64,000 nucleotides of DNA from NCBI GenBank assembly GCA_024644865.1, contig JAHEGZ010000003.1, positions 1 to 64,000 of the forward strand, in the 5' to 3' direction. Positions 1 to 9,051 of the stretch are shown piece after piece. Within the stretch, counting starts at the first letter, position 1, and every line of letters starts with the position of its first letter. The notes below the pieces were generated by a model. It ran no database searches, was not told the DNA's origin, and worked only from the letters and a program-made list of their open reading frames with translations. Source of the DNA: Aurantimicrobium sp. (lineage in GTDB: Bacteria > Actinomycetota > Actinomycetes > Actinomycetales > Microbacteriaceae). The translations under genes were made by a program, and so were the position numbers.

Positions 1-245
1 GCGTCAAGGACCTGACCGACGACCAGCTCGTTGCACTTCGTGACTACATCGAAGCCAACTTCCGCGTCGAAGGTGACCTGCGCCGTGAGGTAGCAGCCGA
101 CATCCGCCGCAAGGTTGAGATTGGTAGCTACGAGGGTCTGCGTCACCGCAAGGGCCTGCCCGTTCGTGGACAGCGCACCAAGACCAACGCTCGTACCCGC
201 AAGGGCCCGAAGCGCACCGTCGCCGGAAAGAAGAAGGCCAAGTAG
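1..245 (+). CDS. rpsM: 30S ribosomal protein S13 (C-terminal part, truncated by window start)
   Basis: The reading frame begins at base 3 and gives about 80 residues ending at a TAG. It contains the S13 motif [20 protein letters not shown], followed by a Lys/Arg-rich tail that contacts 16S rRNA and tRNA in the small-subunit head. The N-terminal third lies outside the window. It is followed 44 bases later by rpsK, the usual actinobacterial order. The identification rests on the highly conserved C-terminal motif and the neighbours. Confidence 0.97.
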   Translation, partial: VKDLTDDQLVALRDYIEANFRVEGDLRREVAADIRRKVEIGSYEGLRHRKGLPVRGQRTKTNARTRKGPKRTVAGKKKAK

Positions 246-289
246 CCTCGCGGCCGCGCCTTCCCATCACAGGTTTTAGGAGAATTTAA

Positions 290-688
290 ATGGCAGCACC
301 GAAGTCGGCAGTTCGCAAGCCGCGCAAAAAGGACAAGAAGAACGTTGCTGTGGGTCAGGCCCACATCAAGAGCACGTTCAACAACACCATCGTGTCGATC
401 ACTGACACCACTGGTGCCGTAATCAGCTGGGCCTCGTCGGGTCACGTGGGCTTTAAGGGCTCGCGTAAGTCGACCCCCTACGCCGCACAGATGGCCGCCG
501 AGTCGGCTGCTCGTCAGGCACAGGAGCACGGCATGAAGAAGGTTGACGTTTTCGTAAAGGGCCCCGGCTCGGGACGCGAAACCGCCATTCGCTCGCTTCA
601 GGCAGCTGGCCTCGAGGTTGGATCGATCAGCGACGTGACGCCCCAGGCTCACAACGGCTGCCGTCCGCCCAAGCGTCGCCGCGTCTAA
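290..688 (+). CDS. rpsK: 30S ribosomal protein S11
   Basis: This 132-residue protein is the usual S11 length. It contains the family core with [20 protein letters not shown] near residue 20, [17 protein letters not shown] in the middle, and the C-terminal [15 protein letters not shown] signature. S11 forms part of the platform of the 30S subunit near the E/P site. The ATG at 290 is preceded by AGGAGA at about 278, a good ribosome binding site. It sits between rpsM and rpoA with no rpsD, as in other actinobacteria. Confidence 0.98.
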   Translation: MAAPKSAVRKPRKKDKKNVAVGQAHIKSTFNNTIVSITDTTGAVISWASSGHVGFKGSRKSTPYAAQMAAESAARQAQEHGMKKVDVFVKGPGSGRETAIRSLQAAGLEVGSISDVTPQAHNGCRPPKRRRV

Positions 689-727
689 TAACTTTTCACG
701 TTTCACAACTCAATACATCGCTCACGC

Positions 728-749
728 AAGAGTCATATAGCGGACTCTT
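728..749 (+). promoter_or_regulatory. Leader hairpin upstream of rpoA
   Basis: A perfect 7-bp inverted repeat, AAGAGTC / GACTCTT, with an 8-base loop lies 18 bases before the rpoA start. No T-tract follows, so it is not a terminator. It could be an RNA processing or translational-control element in the rpsK-rpoA junction. The role is inferred only from position. Confidence 0.35.
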
Positions 750-767
750 AGCCGAAAGGAAAAAATA

Positions 768-1760
768 GTGCTCATTGCACAGCGCCCCACGCTCTCCGAA
801 GAGGTCCTCGAAGAAGGTCGTCGCTCGCGTTTCGTTATCGAACCGCTCGAGCCCGGCTTCGGTTACACCCTTGGAAACTCGCTCCGCCGCACGCTTCTGT
901 CGTCGATCCCCGGTGCGGCTGTTACCAGCCTCCGTCTCGACGGTGTTCTGCACGAGTTCAGCACCGTTCCCGGTGTGAAAGAGGATGTCACCGAAATCAT
1001 CTTGAACATTAAGACGCTCGTTGTTTCGAGCGAGCACGACGAGCCCATCACTGCTTACCTGCGTAAGTCGGGTGCTGGTGTTGTGACCGCCGCTGACATC
1101 TCGGCTCCTGCCGGTGTCGAGATTCACAACCCCGAGCTCGTCATCGCCACCCTGAACGACAAGGCCAAGTTCGAACTCGAGCTGACCATCGAGCGCGGTC
1201 GTGGATACGTTTCGTCGGTTCTTAACCGCAACGAGTTCTCTGAGGCCGGTCAGATCCCTGTCGACTCGATTTACTCTCCCGTTCTCAAGGTGACCTACCG
1301 CGTCGAGGCAACTCGTGCCGGTGAGCGCACTGACTTCGACCGTCTGGTTGTCGACGTTGAGACCAAGCCCGCCATCACCCCGCGTGACGCAATGGCTTCG
1401 GCTGGTCGCACCCTGACCGAGCTGTTCGGTCTGGCCCGCGAGCTCAACACCGCAGCTGAGGGTGTCGAAATCGGACCGGCTCCGGTTGACGCCGTGCTGA
1501 ACTCCGAGCTTTCGATCCCGATCGAAGACATGGACCTGTCGGTTCGTTCTTACAACTGCCTCAAGCGCGAGGGCATCAACACGGTCAGCGAGCTCGTTGC
1601 CCTGTCGGAGCACCAGCTGATGAACATCCGCAACTTCGGTCAGAAGTCGGTTGACGAGGTACGCGACAAGCTCATCGAGATGGGTCTTTCACTCAAGGAC
1701 TCCGTGCCCGGCTTCGACGGTGCTCACTTCTATGGCTACGAGGACGACGAGCAGGCCTAG
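768..1760 (+). CDS. rpoA: DNA-directed RNA polymerase subunit alpha
   Basis: The 330-residue protein has both alpha domains. The N-terminal assembly domain (about 1-230) carries [20 protein letters not shown]. The C-terminal domain (about 250-315), which contacts UP elements and activators, has the helix-hairpin-helix region [17 protein letters not shown]. An acidic tail (YEDDEQA) ends the protein. The GTG start at 768 follows GAAAGGA. It dimerises to nucleate RNA polymerase. The rpsK-rpoA gap is 79 bases with a hairpin; rplQ follows after 45 bases. Confidence 0.98.
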   Translation: MLIAQRPTLSEEVLEEGRRSRFVIEPLEPGFGYTLGNSLRRTLLSSIPGAAVTSLRLDGVLHEFSTVPGVKEDVTEIILNIKTLVVSSEHDEPITAYLRKSGAGVVTAADISAPAGVEIHNPELVIATLNDKAKFELELTIERGRGYVSSVLNRNEFSEAGQIPVDSIYSPVLKVTYRVEATRAGERTDFDRLVVDVETKPAITPRDAMASAGRTLTELFGLARELNTAAEGVEIGPAPVDAVLNSELSIPIEDMDLSVRSYNCLKREGINTVSELVALSEHQLMNIRNFGQKSVDEVRDKLIEMGLSLKDSVPGFDGAHFYGYEDDEQA

Positions 1761-1805
1761 GCCCACTTCGTTCTTTGACTTTTTTGATTCTGGAGAAATA
1801 AATAA

Positions 1806-2420
1806 ATGCCTAAGCCAACTAAGGGTCCTCGTCTCGGTGGCGGTCCGGCTCACGAGCGTCTTCTGCTCGCGAACCTCGCCTCCGCGCTGTTCACCCACAA
1901 GTCCATCAAGACCACCGAGACCAAGGCCAAGCGTCTTCGTCCGCTGGCTGAGCGTCTCGTAACGTTCGCCAAGCGTGGCGACCTGCACGCTCGTCGCCGT
2001 GTGCTCTCGATCCTCGGCAACAAAGAGGCCGTTCACATACTCTTCACCGAGATCGCTCCTCTGGTTGCAGAGCGTGAGGGCGGCTACACCCGCATCACCA
2101 AGCTCGGCTTCCGCAAGGGCGACAACGCTCCCATGGCGCAGATCGAGCTCGTGCTCGAGCCTGTCACCAAGACCCCTTCGGCGAAGAAGGCTGCAGCTGC
2201 AGCCGAGGCCGCCAAGGCTCCGAAGCAGGAAGCCCCCAAGGCTGCTGCTGCGGTCGCCGAAGAGGTTGCTGAAGACGTCGTTGAGAGCGAGGGCGTAGAA
2301 GCGCCCGTTGTTGACGAGGCTCCCGTGGCCGAAGCACCCGCCGAAGAGGCTGCTGCTGAGGTTGTTGCAGAAGAGGCGCCCGCTGAGGAAGCCGCTGCAG
2401 AAGAGCCCGCAGCCGAGTAA
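1806..2420 (+). CDS. rplQ: 50S ribosomal protein L17 with long Ala/Glu-rich C-terminal tail
   Basis: The first ~120 residues are a typical L17 ([20 protein letters not shown] start and [20 protein letters not shown]), a large-subunit protein near the exit tunnel. The protein is 204 residues because residues ~125-204 form an Ala/Glu/Val/Pro tail, starting Lys-rich and becoming strongly acidic. Extended L17 tails occur in Microbacteriaceae, but this one is long and low in complexity. The ATG at 1806 follows GGAGA. A strong terminator comes 13 bases after the stop, closing the rpsM-rpsK-rpoA-rplQ transcription unit. Confidence 0.97.
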   Translation: MPKPTKGPRLGGGPAHERLLLANLASALFTHKSIKTTETKAKRLRPLAERLVTFAKRGDLHARRRVLSILGNKEAVHILFTEIAPLVAEREGGYTRITKLGFRKGDNAPMAQIELVLEPVTKTPSAKKAAAAAEAAKAPKQEAPKAAAAVAEEVAEDVVESEGVEAPVVDEAPVAEAPAEEAAAEVVAEEAPAEEAAAEEPAAE

Positions 2421-2433
2421 TCGACTCATCTGT

Positions 2434-2469
2434 GTAAGGGCGTCCGCACTGCGGGCGCCCTTACTTTTT
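2434..2469 (+). terminator. Rho-independent terminator after rplQ
   Basis: A 14-bp stem GTAAGGGCGTCCGC / GCGGGCGCCCTTAC (one G-U pair), a 3-base ACT loop and TTTTT directly after form a textbook intrinsic terminator. It ends the ribosomal operon before truA. Confidence 0.92.
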
Positions 2470-2500
2470 GCCCATCCCAGCAACGGAATACACTCACATC

Positions 2501-3352
2501 ATGCGTTTGCGACTCGACCTGGCCTATGACGGCACGGAATTCGCCGGCTGGGGGATCCAGCCGAATTTGCGCACGGTTCAGGGCGTAGTCGAGGAAGCCC
2601 TCGCCACGATTCTGCGATTGACTGAGCCGGCTCGGCTCGTCGTAGCCGGGCGCACTGACGCCGGAGTTCACGCGTCGGGTCAGGTCGCTCACGTCGACTT
2701 GCCCACGCTCGCCAGTTTCGAGAACGCCGACGGTTCGCTCGATCTGGAGGAATTTGAAAACCGGTTGGCGGGCATCCTCAAGCGTGATCCAGATGTCGTT
2801 CTCAAACGCGCCAGCGTCGCGCCAGAGGGCTTCGATGCACGCTTCTCGCCGCTGGCCAGGCGTTACGAATACCGACTGCAAGACGACGCTCGAACGTACA
2901 ACCCGCTCGAGCGTTACCGCTCGGTCTGGACTCCGAAGCCGCTCGACGTCGACCTGATGAACGTTGCCGCCGAGAGTTTCCTCGGGCTGCGTGATTTCGG
3001 GGCGTTCTGCCGACCTCGCCCGGGTGCCACCACCATTCGCGAGCTGCAAGAGTTTGAGTGGCGACGCGAATCTGCGGGGGTTGTGGTCTGCCACATCCAG
3101 GCTGACGCGTTTTGTCACTCCATGGTTCGTTCGCTCGTGGGCGCCTGTGTCGTCGCCGGAAACGGCAAAGCCCAGCAACACGAGCTCGACGAAGTGCGCG
3201 ATGCCGCCGAGCGAACGGCACTGTTCAAGGTCATGCCGCCTCACGGACTGAACCTCGTCGAGGTCATCTACCCGGCAGATGACGAGTTGGGCCCGCGCGC
3301 CGAGCTCACCCGCAGCCGCCGCGATTTGCCCGACGGCGAGTCGATGGCGTAG
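2501..3352 (+). CDS. truA: tRNA pseudouridine(38-40) synthase TruA
   Basis: The 283-residue protein starts MRLRLDLAYDGTEFAGWG, the TruA N-terminus. It carries the catalytic aspartate at residue 53 in GRTDAGVHASG and the C-terminal motif FCHSMVRSLVG. TruA isomerises U38-U40 in the anticodon arm of tRNAs. The frame is open upstream to a TTG at 2468, but that lies inside the terminator, so ATG 2501 is chosen. truA between rplQ and rplM is the conserved actinobacterial order. Confidence 0.97.
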   Translation: MRLRLDLAYDGTEFAGWGIQPNLRTVQGVVEEALATILRLTEPARLVVAGRTDAGVHASGQVAHVDLPTLASFENADGSLDLEEFENRLAGILKRDPDVVLKRASVAPEGFDARFSPLARRYEYRLQDDARTYNPLERYRSVWTPKPLDVDLMNVAAESFLGLRDFGAFCRPRPGATTIRELQEFEWRRESAGVVVCHIQADAFCHSMVRSLVGACVVAGNGKAQQHELDEVRDAAERTALFKVMPPHGLNLVEVIYPADDELGPRAELTRSRRDLPDGESMA

Positions 3353-3415
3353 CCTTGAACCTTGTGCCCCTGCCTACCTAGGCGAGACGCACGAAACTGA
3401 GCCCTCAACGGTGGG

Positions 3416-3438
3416 GTTCTTGCCACTAGGCCAAGAAC
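3416..3438 (+). promoter_or_regulatory. rplM leader hairpin
   Basis: In the 143-base gap between truA and rplM, GTTCTTG and CAAGAAC form a 7-bp stem closing a 9-base loop (CC..GG can extend it). It lies 57 bases before the rplM GTG and has no T-tract. L13-S9 operons often carry autogenous leader structures; whether this is one is an inference. Confidence 0.35.
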
Positions 3439-3495
3439 GTCACGACCGAGCGGGATTCACGAACCACTCATTTCGACAAAGAAGGCAGTAATACT

Positions 3496-3942
3496 GTGAC
3501 GCGTACATTCACGCCCAAGCCCGCTGATCAAAAGCGCGAATGGGTCATCATCGACGCAACCGACGTAGTTCTCGGTCGCCTCGCAACCCACACCGCCACT
3601 ATCCTCCGCGGAAAGAACAAGGCAACGTTCACCCCCCACATGGACATGGGTGACTTCGTCATTATCATCAACGCCGAGAAGGTTGCCCTCACCGGCACCA
3701 AGCTGGCCAACAAGAACGCCTACCGTCACTCGGGTTACCCGGGCGGTCTCACGGCAACCACCTACGCCGAGCTTCTCGAGAAGAACCCTGAGCGCGCTGT
3801 GGAGAAGGCCGTTCGTGGCATGCTCCCCAAGACCTCGCTGGGTCGCGCTCAGATGCGCAAGCTCAAGGTCTACCGCGGTGCTGAGCACCCCCACGCTGCG
3901 CAGCAGCCCAAGGTATTCACCCTCGACCAGGTCGCCCAGTAG
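3496..3942 (+). CDS. rplM: 50S ribosomal protein L13
   Basis: The 148-residue protein matches L13 throughout: [18 protein letters not shown] near the N-terminus, the [17 protein letters not shown] segment, then [20 protein letters not shown] and [14 protein letters not shown]13 is an early assembly protein of the 50S subunit. The start is GTG 3496 with AAGAAGG upstream. It is followed after 30 bases by rpsI, forming the usual L13-S9 pair, with a structured leader in front. Confidence 0.97.
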   Translation: MTRTFTPKPADQKREWVIIDATDVVLGRLATHTATILRGKNKATFTPHMDMGDFVIIINAEKVALTGTKLANKNAYRHSGYPGGLTATTYAELLEKNPERAVEKAVRGMLPKTSLGRAQMRKLKVYRGAEHPHAAQQPKVFTLDQVAQ

Positions 3943-3972
3943 CGCTGGCTCTAAGAACTAAGGATTATTTTC

Positions 3973-4461
3973 ATGGCAAACATTGATGAGCTCGACGAGA
4001 CCGCCGAGGCTACTGAGTACACCACCGAGACCCCTGCTTCGGCAGTAGTCAAGGCTCCGCGCAAGGACCTCACCGTTCCCGGCGCAGCCGTCGGTCGCCG
4101 CAAGCAGGCCATTGCCCGCGTGCGTCTGATCCCCGGCTCTGGCAAAATCACGGTTAACAACCGTGAGTTCGCAAACTACTTCCCCAACAAGCTTCACCAG
4201 CAGCTGATCACCGACCCGTTCACGGTTCTCGAGCTCAACGGTAGCTACGACGTCATCGCACGCATCACCGGCGGTGGACCTTCGGGTCAGGCTGGCGCAC
4301 TGCGTCTGGCAGTTGCTCGTGCACTGAACGAGATTGACCGCGACAGCAACCGCGCGACCCTCAAGAAGGCCGGCTTCCTCACTCGTGACGCTCGCGTCAT
4401 CGAGCGCAAGAAGGCTGGTCTCAAGAAGGCTCGTAAGGCTTCGCAGTTCTCGAAGCGTTAG
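3973..4461 (+). CDS. rpsI: 30S ribosomal protein S9
   Basis: The 162-residue protein has the S9 core from about residue 37 ([53 protein letters not shown]). It ends in the invariant SKR, which reaches the P-site tRNA. The first ~35 residues are an acidic Asp/Glu/Thr extension absent from E. coli S9 but common in actinobacteria. It forms an operon with rplM. The ATG start is supported by AAGGA at about 3960. Confidence 0.97.
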   Translation: MANIDELDETAEATEYTTETPASAVVKAPRKDLTVPGAAVGRRKQAIARVRLIPGSGKITVNNREFANYFPNKLHQQLITDPFTVLELNGSYDVIARITGGGPSGQAGALRLAVARALNEIDRDSNRATLKKAGFLTRDARVIERKKAGLKKARKASQFSKR

Positions 4462-4482
4462 TCTTCGCAGGCTCTTAGAGCT

Positions 4483-5844
4483 ATGGCTCGCCTTTTTGGC
4501 ACGGACGGGGTCCGGGGCTTGGCAAACCGTGAACTCACGGCTGACCTCGCCCTGGGCCTCGCTCAGTCTGCCGCGGTGGTTCTCACTTCGGGTCGCTACG
4601 CGGATGCGCGTCGCGCCGAAGGTCGACGTCCGGTGGGCGTTGTTGCACGCGACCCACGCATCTCGGGAGAATTTCTCACCGCTGCAGTTTCAGCCGGTTT
4701 GGCGAGCTCGGGAATCGATGTTCTCGACGCAGGAGTGATTCCGACTCCGGCCGCAGCATTCTTGGTCGCCGACATTCACGCCGACTTTGGCGTCATGATT
4801 TCGGCCTCGCACAACGCGGCACCCGACAACGGCATCAAGTTCTTCGCCGTTGGCGGCGTCAAACTCCCCGACGAGGTAGAAGACCGCATCGAGGAGCACC
4901 TCGGCATCGAGAAGCTCTTGCCTGTCGGTGGCGATGTGGGGCGCATCCGTCGCTTTGCTGATGCCGAAGACCGCTACGTTCTGCACCTGCTGAGCACCCT
5001 TCCGCACCGACTTGACGGCATTCACGTCGTGCTCGACTGCGCACACGGTGCTGCGTCGGCTGTTTCCCCCGAGGTTTTCAACGACGCCGGGGCCAAGGTG
5101 ACGCTCATCGGCGCTGACCCCGACGGACTAAACATTAACGACGGAGTGGGCTCGACTCACCTCGACCTGCTCGCCGCCAAGGTGCTCGAGGTTGGTGCAG
5201 ACGTGGGCATCGCGCACGACGGCGATGCCGACCGCTGCCTCGCCGTGGATGCGCAGGGCAACGTTGTCGATGGTGATCAGATCATGGCCATCCTTGCCAT
5301 CGCGATGAAAGAGCGCGGCAAACTCAAGAATGACACCCTCGTCGCTACCGTCATGAGCAATCTGGGTCTGCACAAGGCAATGCAGGAGAACGGCATCACG
5401 GTTGAAACCACGGGCGTGGGTGACCGTTACGTTCTCGAAGGGCTGGCAGCAGGAAACCACTCACTCGGTGGCGAGCAGTCGGGTCACGTCATCATGACCG
5501 AGTACGCCACAACCGGTGACGGCATTCTGACCGGCCTGCACATCGTCGCTGAAATGGCTCGTCAAAAGAAGACTCTGGCCGAGCTTGCCTCGGTCATGTC
5601 GGTCTACCCACAGATTTTGGTCAACGTTCGCGGCGTGAACCACACCGCTATGGCTGCCAGCACCCAGATTGCGGATGCCGTCGCGGCCGCCGAGTCCGAG
5701 CTCGCGGGCACCGGTCGCGTGCTGCTTCGACCCTCTGGTACCGAGCCCATGGTTCGTGTCATGGTTGAGGCCGCCGACCAGGCAACCGCTGATCGGCTCG
5801 CGCACGAGCTGGCCGACGTCGTGAAGGCTGCGCTTCCGCTCTAG
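4483..5844 (+). CDS. glmM: Phosphoglucosamine mutase GlmM
   Basis: The 453-residue enzyme converts glucosamine-6-phosphate to glucosamine-1-phosphate for UDP-GlcNAc and peptidoglycan. It begins [15 protein letters not shown] as GlmM proteins do. The phosphorylatable serine is Ser109 in [13 protein letters not shown]. The Mg-binding loop AHDGDADRC is near residue 250, and the phosphate-binding [11 protein letters not shown] is near the C-terminus. It is 21 bases downstream of rpsI and probably co-transcribed. Its partner glmS lies 1 kb away beyond the oppositely oriented coaA, with which its stop overlaps by 4 bases. Confidence 0.97.
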   Translation: MARLFGTDGVRGLANRELTADLALGLAQSAAVVLTSGRYADARRAEGRRPVGVVARDPRISGEFLTAAVSAGLASSGIDVLDAGVIPTPAAAFLVADIHADFGVMISASHNAAPDNGIKFFAVGGVKLPDEVEDRIEEHLGIEKLLPVGGDVGRIRRFADAEDRYVLHLLSTLPHRLDGIHVVLDCAHGAASAVSPEVFNDAGAKVTLIGADPDGLNINDGVGSTHLDLLAAKVLEVGADVGIAHDGDADRCLAVDAQGNVVDGDQIMAILAIAMKERGKLKNDTLVATVMSNLGLHKAMQENGITVETTGVGDRYVLEGLAAGNHSLGGEQSGHVIMTEYATTGDGILTGLHIVAEMARQKKTLAELASVMSVYPQILVNVRGVNHTAMAASTQIADAVAAAESELAGTGRVLLRPSGTEPMVRVMVEAADQATADRLAHELADVVKAALPL

Positions 5845-6785
5845 ATCTTGCGCAGAAGCACGCTGTCGACGGAGTGATCGGCCGACTTGCGCAGAATGAG
5901 CGTCGCGCGCGAGCGAGTCGGGCGAATGTTCTGTTCGAGGTTGGGTTCGTTCGTGCGCTCCCAGATGTCGCGAGCCGTTTGACGCGCTTCGTGCTCCGTC
6001 AGGCTGGCGTAGCGGTGAAAGTACGAGTCGGGATTAGCGAAGGCTCCGCGTTGCAACTTGAGAAAGCGCTCCTCGTACCAGTGCGCGATATCTTTGGTGC
6101 GCGCATCCACATAGATGCTGGCGTCAAAGAGGTCGCTCACCGCCATGCCACCGGTGGACGGCTGCAAAACGTTGAGGCCCTCGACGATGAGTACATCGGG
6201 CTGCTCCACCGCAATCGTTTCACCGTGCACGATGTCGTAGCTCAGGTGCGAGTAGACCGGCGCGTGCACGACCGGAGCGCCGCTCTTGATCTCACTCACG
6301 AATCGCATGAGCGCGCGTCGGTCGTATGACTCGGGGAATCCCTTGCGCTCCAGGATGCCCTGTCGCACGAGCTCGGCGTTGGGGTGCAGGAATCCGTCCG
6401 TCGTGACGAGGGCTACGCGCGGGGTGTTTTCCCAACGCGAGAGCAACGACTGCAGAACACGGGATACCGTCGACTTGCCCACGGCTACCGAGCCGGCGAC
6501 TCCCATGACGAACGGCGTGCGCGGGGCCGTGGTGTGTAGAAAAGAGCTGGTGCGCTCGTGCAATGCGCGGGTGCCATCGGCGTAGAGCGAGAGCAGGCGC
6601 GAGAGCGGCTGGTAGACCTCGAGAACTTCGCTGGCGTCGAGGCGGTCGCCCAGGCCCCGAACGCTTTCGAGTACATCCTCACTCAGCAGCGGGCTCGTCT
6701 CGGGAGCCAGGGCCGCCCAGTCGGCGCGAGAAAGCTCGACGAAGGGGCTCGACGAACCGGCGCTGGTTTGGGAGGAAGAGCTCAC
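5841..6785 (-). CDS. coaA: Type I pantothenate kinase
   Basis: The 314-residue P-loop kinase phosphorylates pantothenate, the first step of CoA synthesis. Walker A is [12 protein letters not shown] (residues 95-106). [16 protein letters not shown] and [13 protein letters not shown] follow, as in E. coli CoaA. The start is GTG at 6785, with the near-consensus hexamer CACAAT six bases upstream, so the transcript may be leaderless. It is transcribed divergently from glmS and converges on glmM. Confidence 0.96.
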   Translation of the reverse strand: MSSSSQTSAGSSSPFVELSRADWAALAPETSPLLSEDVLESVRGLGDRLDASEVLEVYQPLSRLLSLYADGTRALHERTSSFLHTTAPRTPFVMGVAGSVAVGKSTVSRVLQSLLSRWENTPRVALVTTDGFLHPNAELVRQGILERKGFPESYDRRALMRFVSEIKSGAPVVHAPVYSHLSYDIVHGETIAVEQPDVLIVEGLNVLQPSTGGMAVSDLFDASIYVDARTKDIAHWYEERFLKLQRGAFANPDSYFHRYASLTEHEARQTARDIWERTNEPNLEQNIRPTRSRATLILRKSADHSVDSVLLRKI

Positions 6786-6825
6786 TCACCCATTGTGCCA
6801 AACCGGAGAGCACCCCGCGGTGGCA

Positions 6826-6831
6826 TAAACT
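6826..6831 (+). promoter_or_regulatory. Leaderless -10 element of glmS
   Basis: TAAACT ends 7 bases before the glmS ATG. This spacing puts the transcription start at or next to the A of ATG. No convincing -35 is visible. The same arrangement recurs at nine other genes in the window. Confidence 0.6.
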
Positions 6832-6838
6832 TGAGGAT

Positions 6839-8689
6839 ATGTGCGGAATTGTTGGATACGTCGGTCAGAAGCAAACGATTGAGGTGCTTCTGGGCGGGCT
6901 CAAGCGCCAGGAATACCGCGGTTACGACTCTGCCGGGGTTGCTGTCATCACCGACGGCGGTTCTGTTGACTCAGCCAAGAAGTCGGGCAAACTTCAGGTT
7001 CTGGTTGACCACCTGACCGCGCACCCACTGGCGGCAGGTCACACGGGCATCGGCCACACCCGCTGGGCAACCCACGGCGCTCCTGTCGATGTGAACGCGC
7101 ATCCGCACCTGGCCGATGGTGGCAAGCTCGCCATGATTCACAACGGCATCATCGAAAACTTCGCCGAGATCAAGCAGGAGATGCTCGAAGCCGGTCACGA
7201 GTTCCTCAGCGAGACCGACACCGAGGTCGGTGCCGTTCTGCTCGGTCACCTCGTTGCACAAACCGGTGATTTCCGCGCCGCATTCGCACAGGCGGTGAAT
7301 CGCTTCGAGGGGGCGTTTACCGTGCTGGCCATTCACCAGGATTCGCCCAACCTCATTTTGGCCGCACGCCATAACTCGCCGCTGGTCATCGGTTTCGGCG
7401 AGGGCGAGAACTTTCTCGGCTCGGATGTTGCCGCGTTCGTCGAGTACACGCACCGCGCCGCAGCCGTGGGCCAAGACCAGATGGTCGCCATCACCCCCGA
7501 GGGCGTTACCGTCACAGACTTCGCCGGCAACGCTGTCGAGGTCGACGAGTTCGAAATTGCCTGGGATGCCTCGGCCAGCGATAAGGGCGGCTGGCCCTCG
7601 TTCATGGCCAAAGAGATCACCGAGAACCCTGACGCCGTGGCCAACACCGTTCGCGGTCGCGTCACCGAGACTTCGGTCGACATTCCCGAGTTGGCAACGC
7701 TCGGCGCCGACACCATCAAGAACACCCAGCGCATCATCCTGATCGCCTGTGGAACCGCCTCGTACGCCGGCCAGGTTGCCGCCTACGCCATCGAGCAGTG
7801 GGCGCGCATCCCCGTTGAGGTGCAGCTCAGTCACGAGTTCCGCTACCGCGACCCGGTCATCACCCCGCAGACGCTGGTCGTTTCGATCAGCCAGTCGGGC
7901 GAGACCATGGATACCCTTATGGCCGTGCGCTATGCCATGGAAAAGGGCGCCAAAACTGTGTCGATCTGCAACACCCAAGGAGCGACCATCCCGCGCGAGT
8001 CAGACGCCATTGTCTATACGCACGCGGGCCCCGAGGTCGCCGTTGCCTCGACCAAGGCGTTCGTCGCGCAGATCACCGCGCTCTATTTGCTGGGTCTTCA
8101 GTTCGCGCAGGTGCGCGGTACGCTCACCGAGAAAGAGATTGCTCGCAACATTGCCGAGCTTCAGTCGCTTCCCGGCAAAATCGAACAGGTTCTGACGGTT
8201 GGCCCCGAGATTCGCCAGCTTGCCAAGTGGATGACCGAGTCGCCCGCCGTGCTGTTCCTCGGTCGTCACGTTGGTTTTCCGATTGCTCTCGAGGGCGCGC
8301 TCAAGCTCAAGGAGCTCGCCTACATTCACGCCGAAGGCTTCGCCGCCGGTGAGCTCAAGCACGGTCCAATCGCGCTCATCGACCACGGCCAGCCCGTTTT
8401 TGTGGTTGTGCCCAGCCCGCGCGGCTCAGCAGAAATTCACTCGAAGGTCGTTTCGAACATTCAAGAGATTCGCGCTCGCGGTGCTCGCGTGATTGCTATC
8501 GCCGAGCAGGGCGACGTGGCCGTTCTTCCCTACGCCGACGAAGTCATTCGCATTCCTCTGGCTGACCCCTTCTTCGAGCCGCTTCTGGCGGTCGTGCCCA
8601 TGCAGATTTTTGCGATGGAACTCGCCGACGCCAAGGGGCTCGACGTCGACCAGCCGCGCAACCTTGCCAAGTCGGTGACGGTCGAGTAG
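6839..8689 (+). CDS. glmS: Glutamine--fructose-6-phosphate aminotransferase (isomerizing)
   Basis: The 616-residue protein starts MCGIVGYVG, placing the nucleophilic Cys at position 2 after Met removal. The N-terminal Ntn glutaminase domain (1-~225, with GYDSAGVA and GHTRWATHG) releases ammonia. Two SIS domains (~290-425 and ~460-600, with CGTASYAG, SQSGETMDT and a C-terminal KSVTVE) make glucosamine-6-phosphate. The frame is open further upstream to 6563, but MCG must be the N-terminus. It begins the glmS-acpS-alr-tsa operon. Confidence 0.98.
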   Translation: MCGIVGYVGQKQTIEVLLGGLKRQEYRGYDSAGVAVITDGGSVDSAKKSGKLQVLVDHLTAHPLAAGHTGIGHTRWATHGAPVDVNAHPHLADGGKLAMIHNGIIENFAEIKQEMLEAGHEFLSETDTEVGAVLLGHLVAQTGDFRAAFAQAVNRFEGAFTVLAIHQDSPNLILAARHNSPLVIGFGEGENFLGSDVAAFVEYTHRAAAVGQDQMVAITPEGVTVTDFAGNAVEVDEFEIAWDASASDKGGWPSFMAKEITENPDAVANTVRGRVTETSVDIPELATLGADTIKNTQRIILIACGTASYAGQVAAYAIEQWARIPVEVQLSHEFRYRDPVITPQTLVVSISQSGETMDTLMAVRYAMEKGAKTVSICNTQGATIPRESDAIVYTHAGPEVAVASTKAFVAQITALYLLGLQFAQVRGTLTEKEIARNIAELQSLPGKIEQVLTVGPEIRQLAKWMTESPAVLFLGRHVGFPIALEGALKLKELAYIHAEGFAAGELKHGPIALIDHGQPVFVVVPSPRGSAEIHSKVVSNIQEIRARGARVIAIAEQGDVAVLPYADEVIRIPLADPFFEPLLAVVPMQIFAMELADAKGLDVDQPRNLAKSVTVE

Positions 8690-8691
8690 CG

Positions 8692-9051
8692 ATGATTATC
8701 GGAGTCGGAGTCGACATCGTTGATGTCGCCCGCTTTGAAGCCTCGCTCGAGCGCACTCCCGCGCTCGCCGGGCGTCTCTTTACTGACGTCGAGCGCTCGC
8801 TGCCGGTGAACTCGCTGGCCGCTCGCTTTGCCGCGAAAGAGGCCTTCATCAAGGCGATGGGCGGATCGGGGGCCATGGGCTGGCACGACATGAGCGTTGG
8901 TCCCACTGAGGGCACTGCGCCCAGCCTCGAACTTTCGGGTGAAGCCGCCAGGCTGGCTGCCGATAAAGGTGTCACGAGTGTGCATCTGTCGCTGTCCCAC
9001 GATGGTGGTCAAGCGGTAGCGTTCGTAGTGGCCGAGGGAGGTGCCGCATGA
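8692..9051 (+). CDS. acpS: Holo-[acyl-carrier-protein] synthase
   Basis: The 119-residue protein transfers 4'-phosphopantetheine from CoA to apo-ACP. It has the family motif GVGVDIVDVARFE with the Mg-binding Asp (residues ~4-16) and ARFAAKEAFIKAMG with the catalytic Glu/Lys. It starts 2 bases after the glmS stop and overlaps alr by 4 bases (ATGA), so it is translationally coupled in the operon. Length and motifs are typical. Confidence 0.96.
   Translation: MIIGVGVDIVDVARFEASLERTPALAGRLFTDVERSLPVNSLAARFAAKEAFIKAMGGSGAMGWHDMSVGPTEGTAPSLELSGEAARLAADKGVTSVHLSLSHDGGQAVAFVVAEGGAA

Noticed and set aside
6563-6838. Upstream extension of the glmS frame
   Set aside because: GlmS must begin with Met-Cys so that the Cys nucleophile becomes N-terminal. 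The extension overlaps coaA and encodes Arg-rich nonsense.
6971-7978. Long minus-strand open frame inside glmS (335 codons)
   Set aside because: It is a GC-driven shadow of glmS with no recognisable family and low-complexity Gly/Val/Asp composition. glmS motifs cover the whole region.
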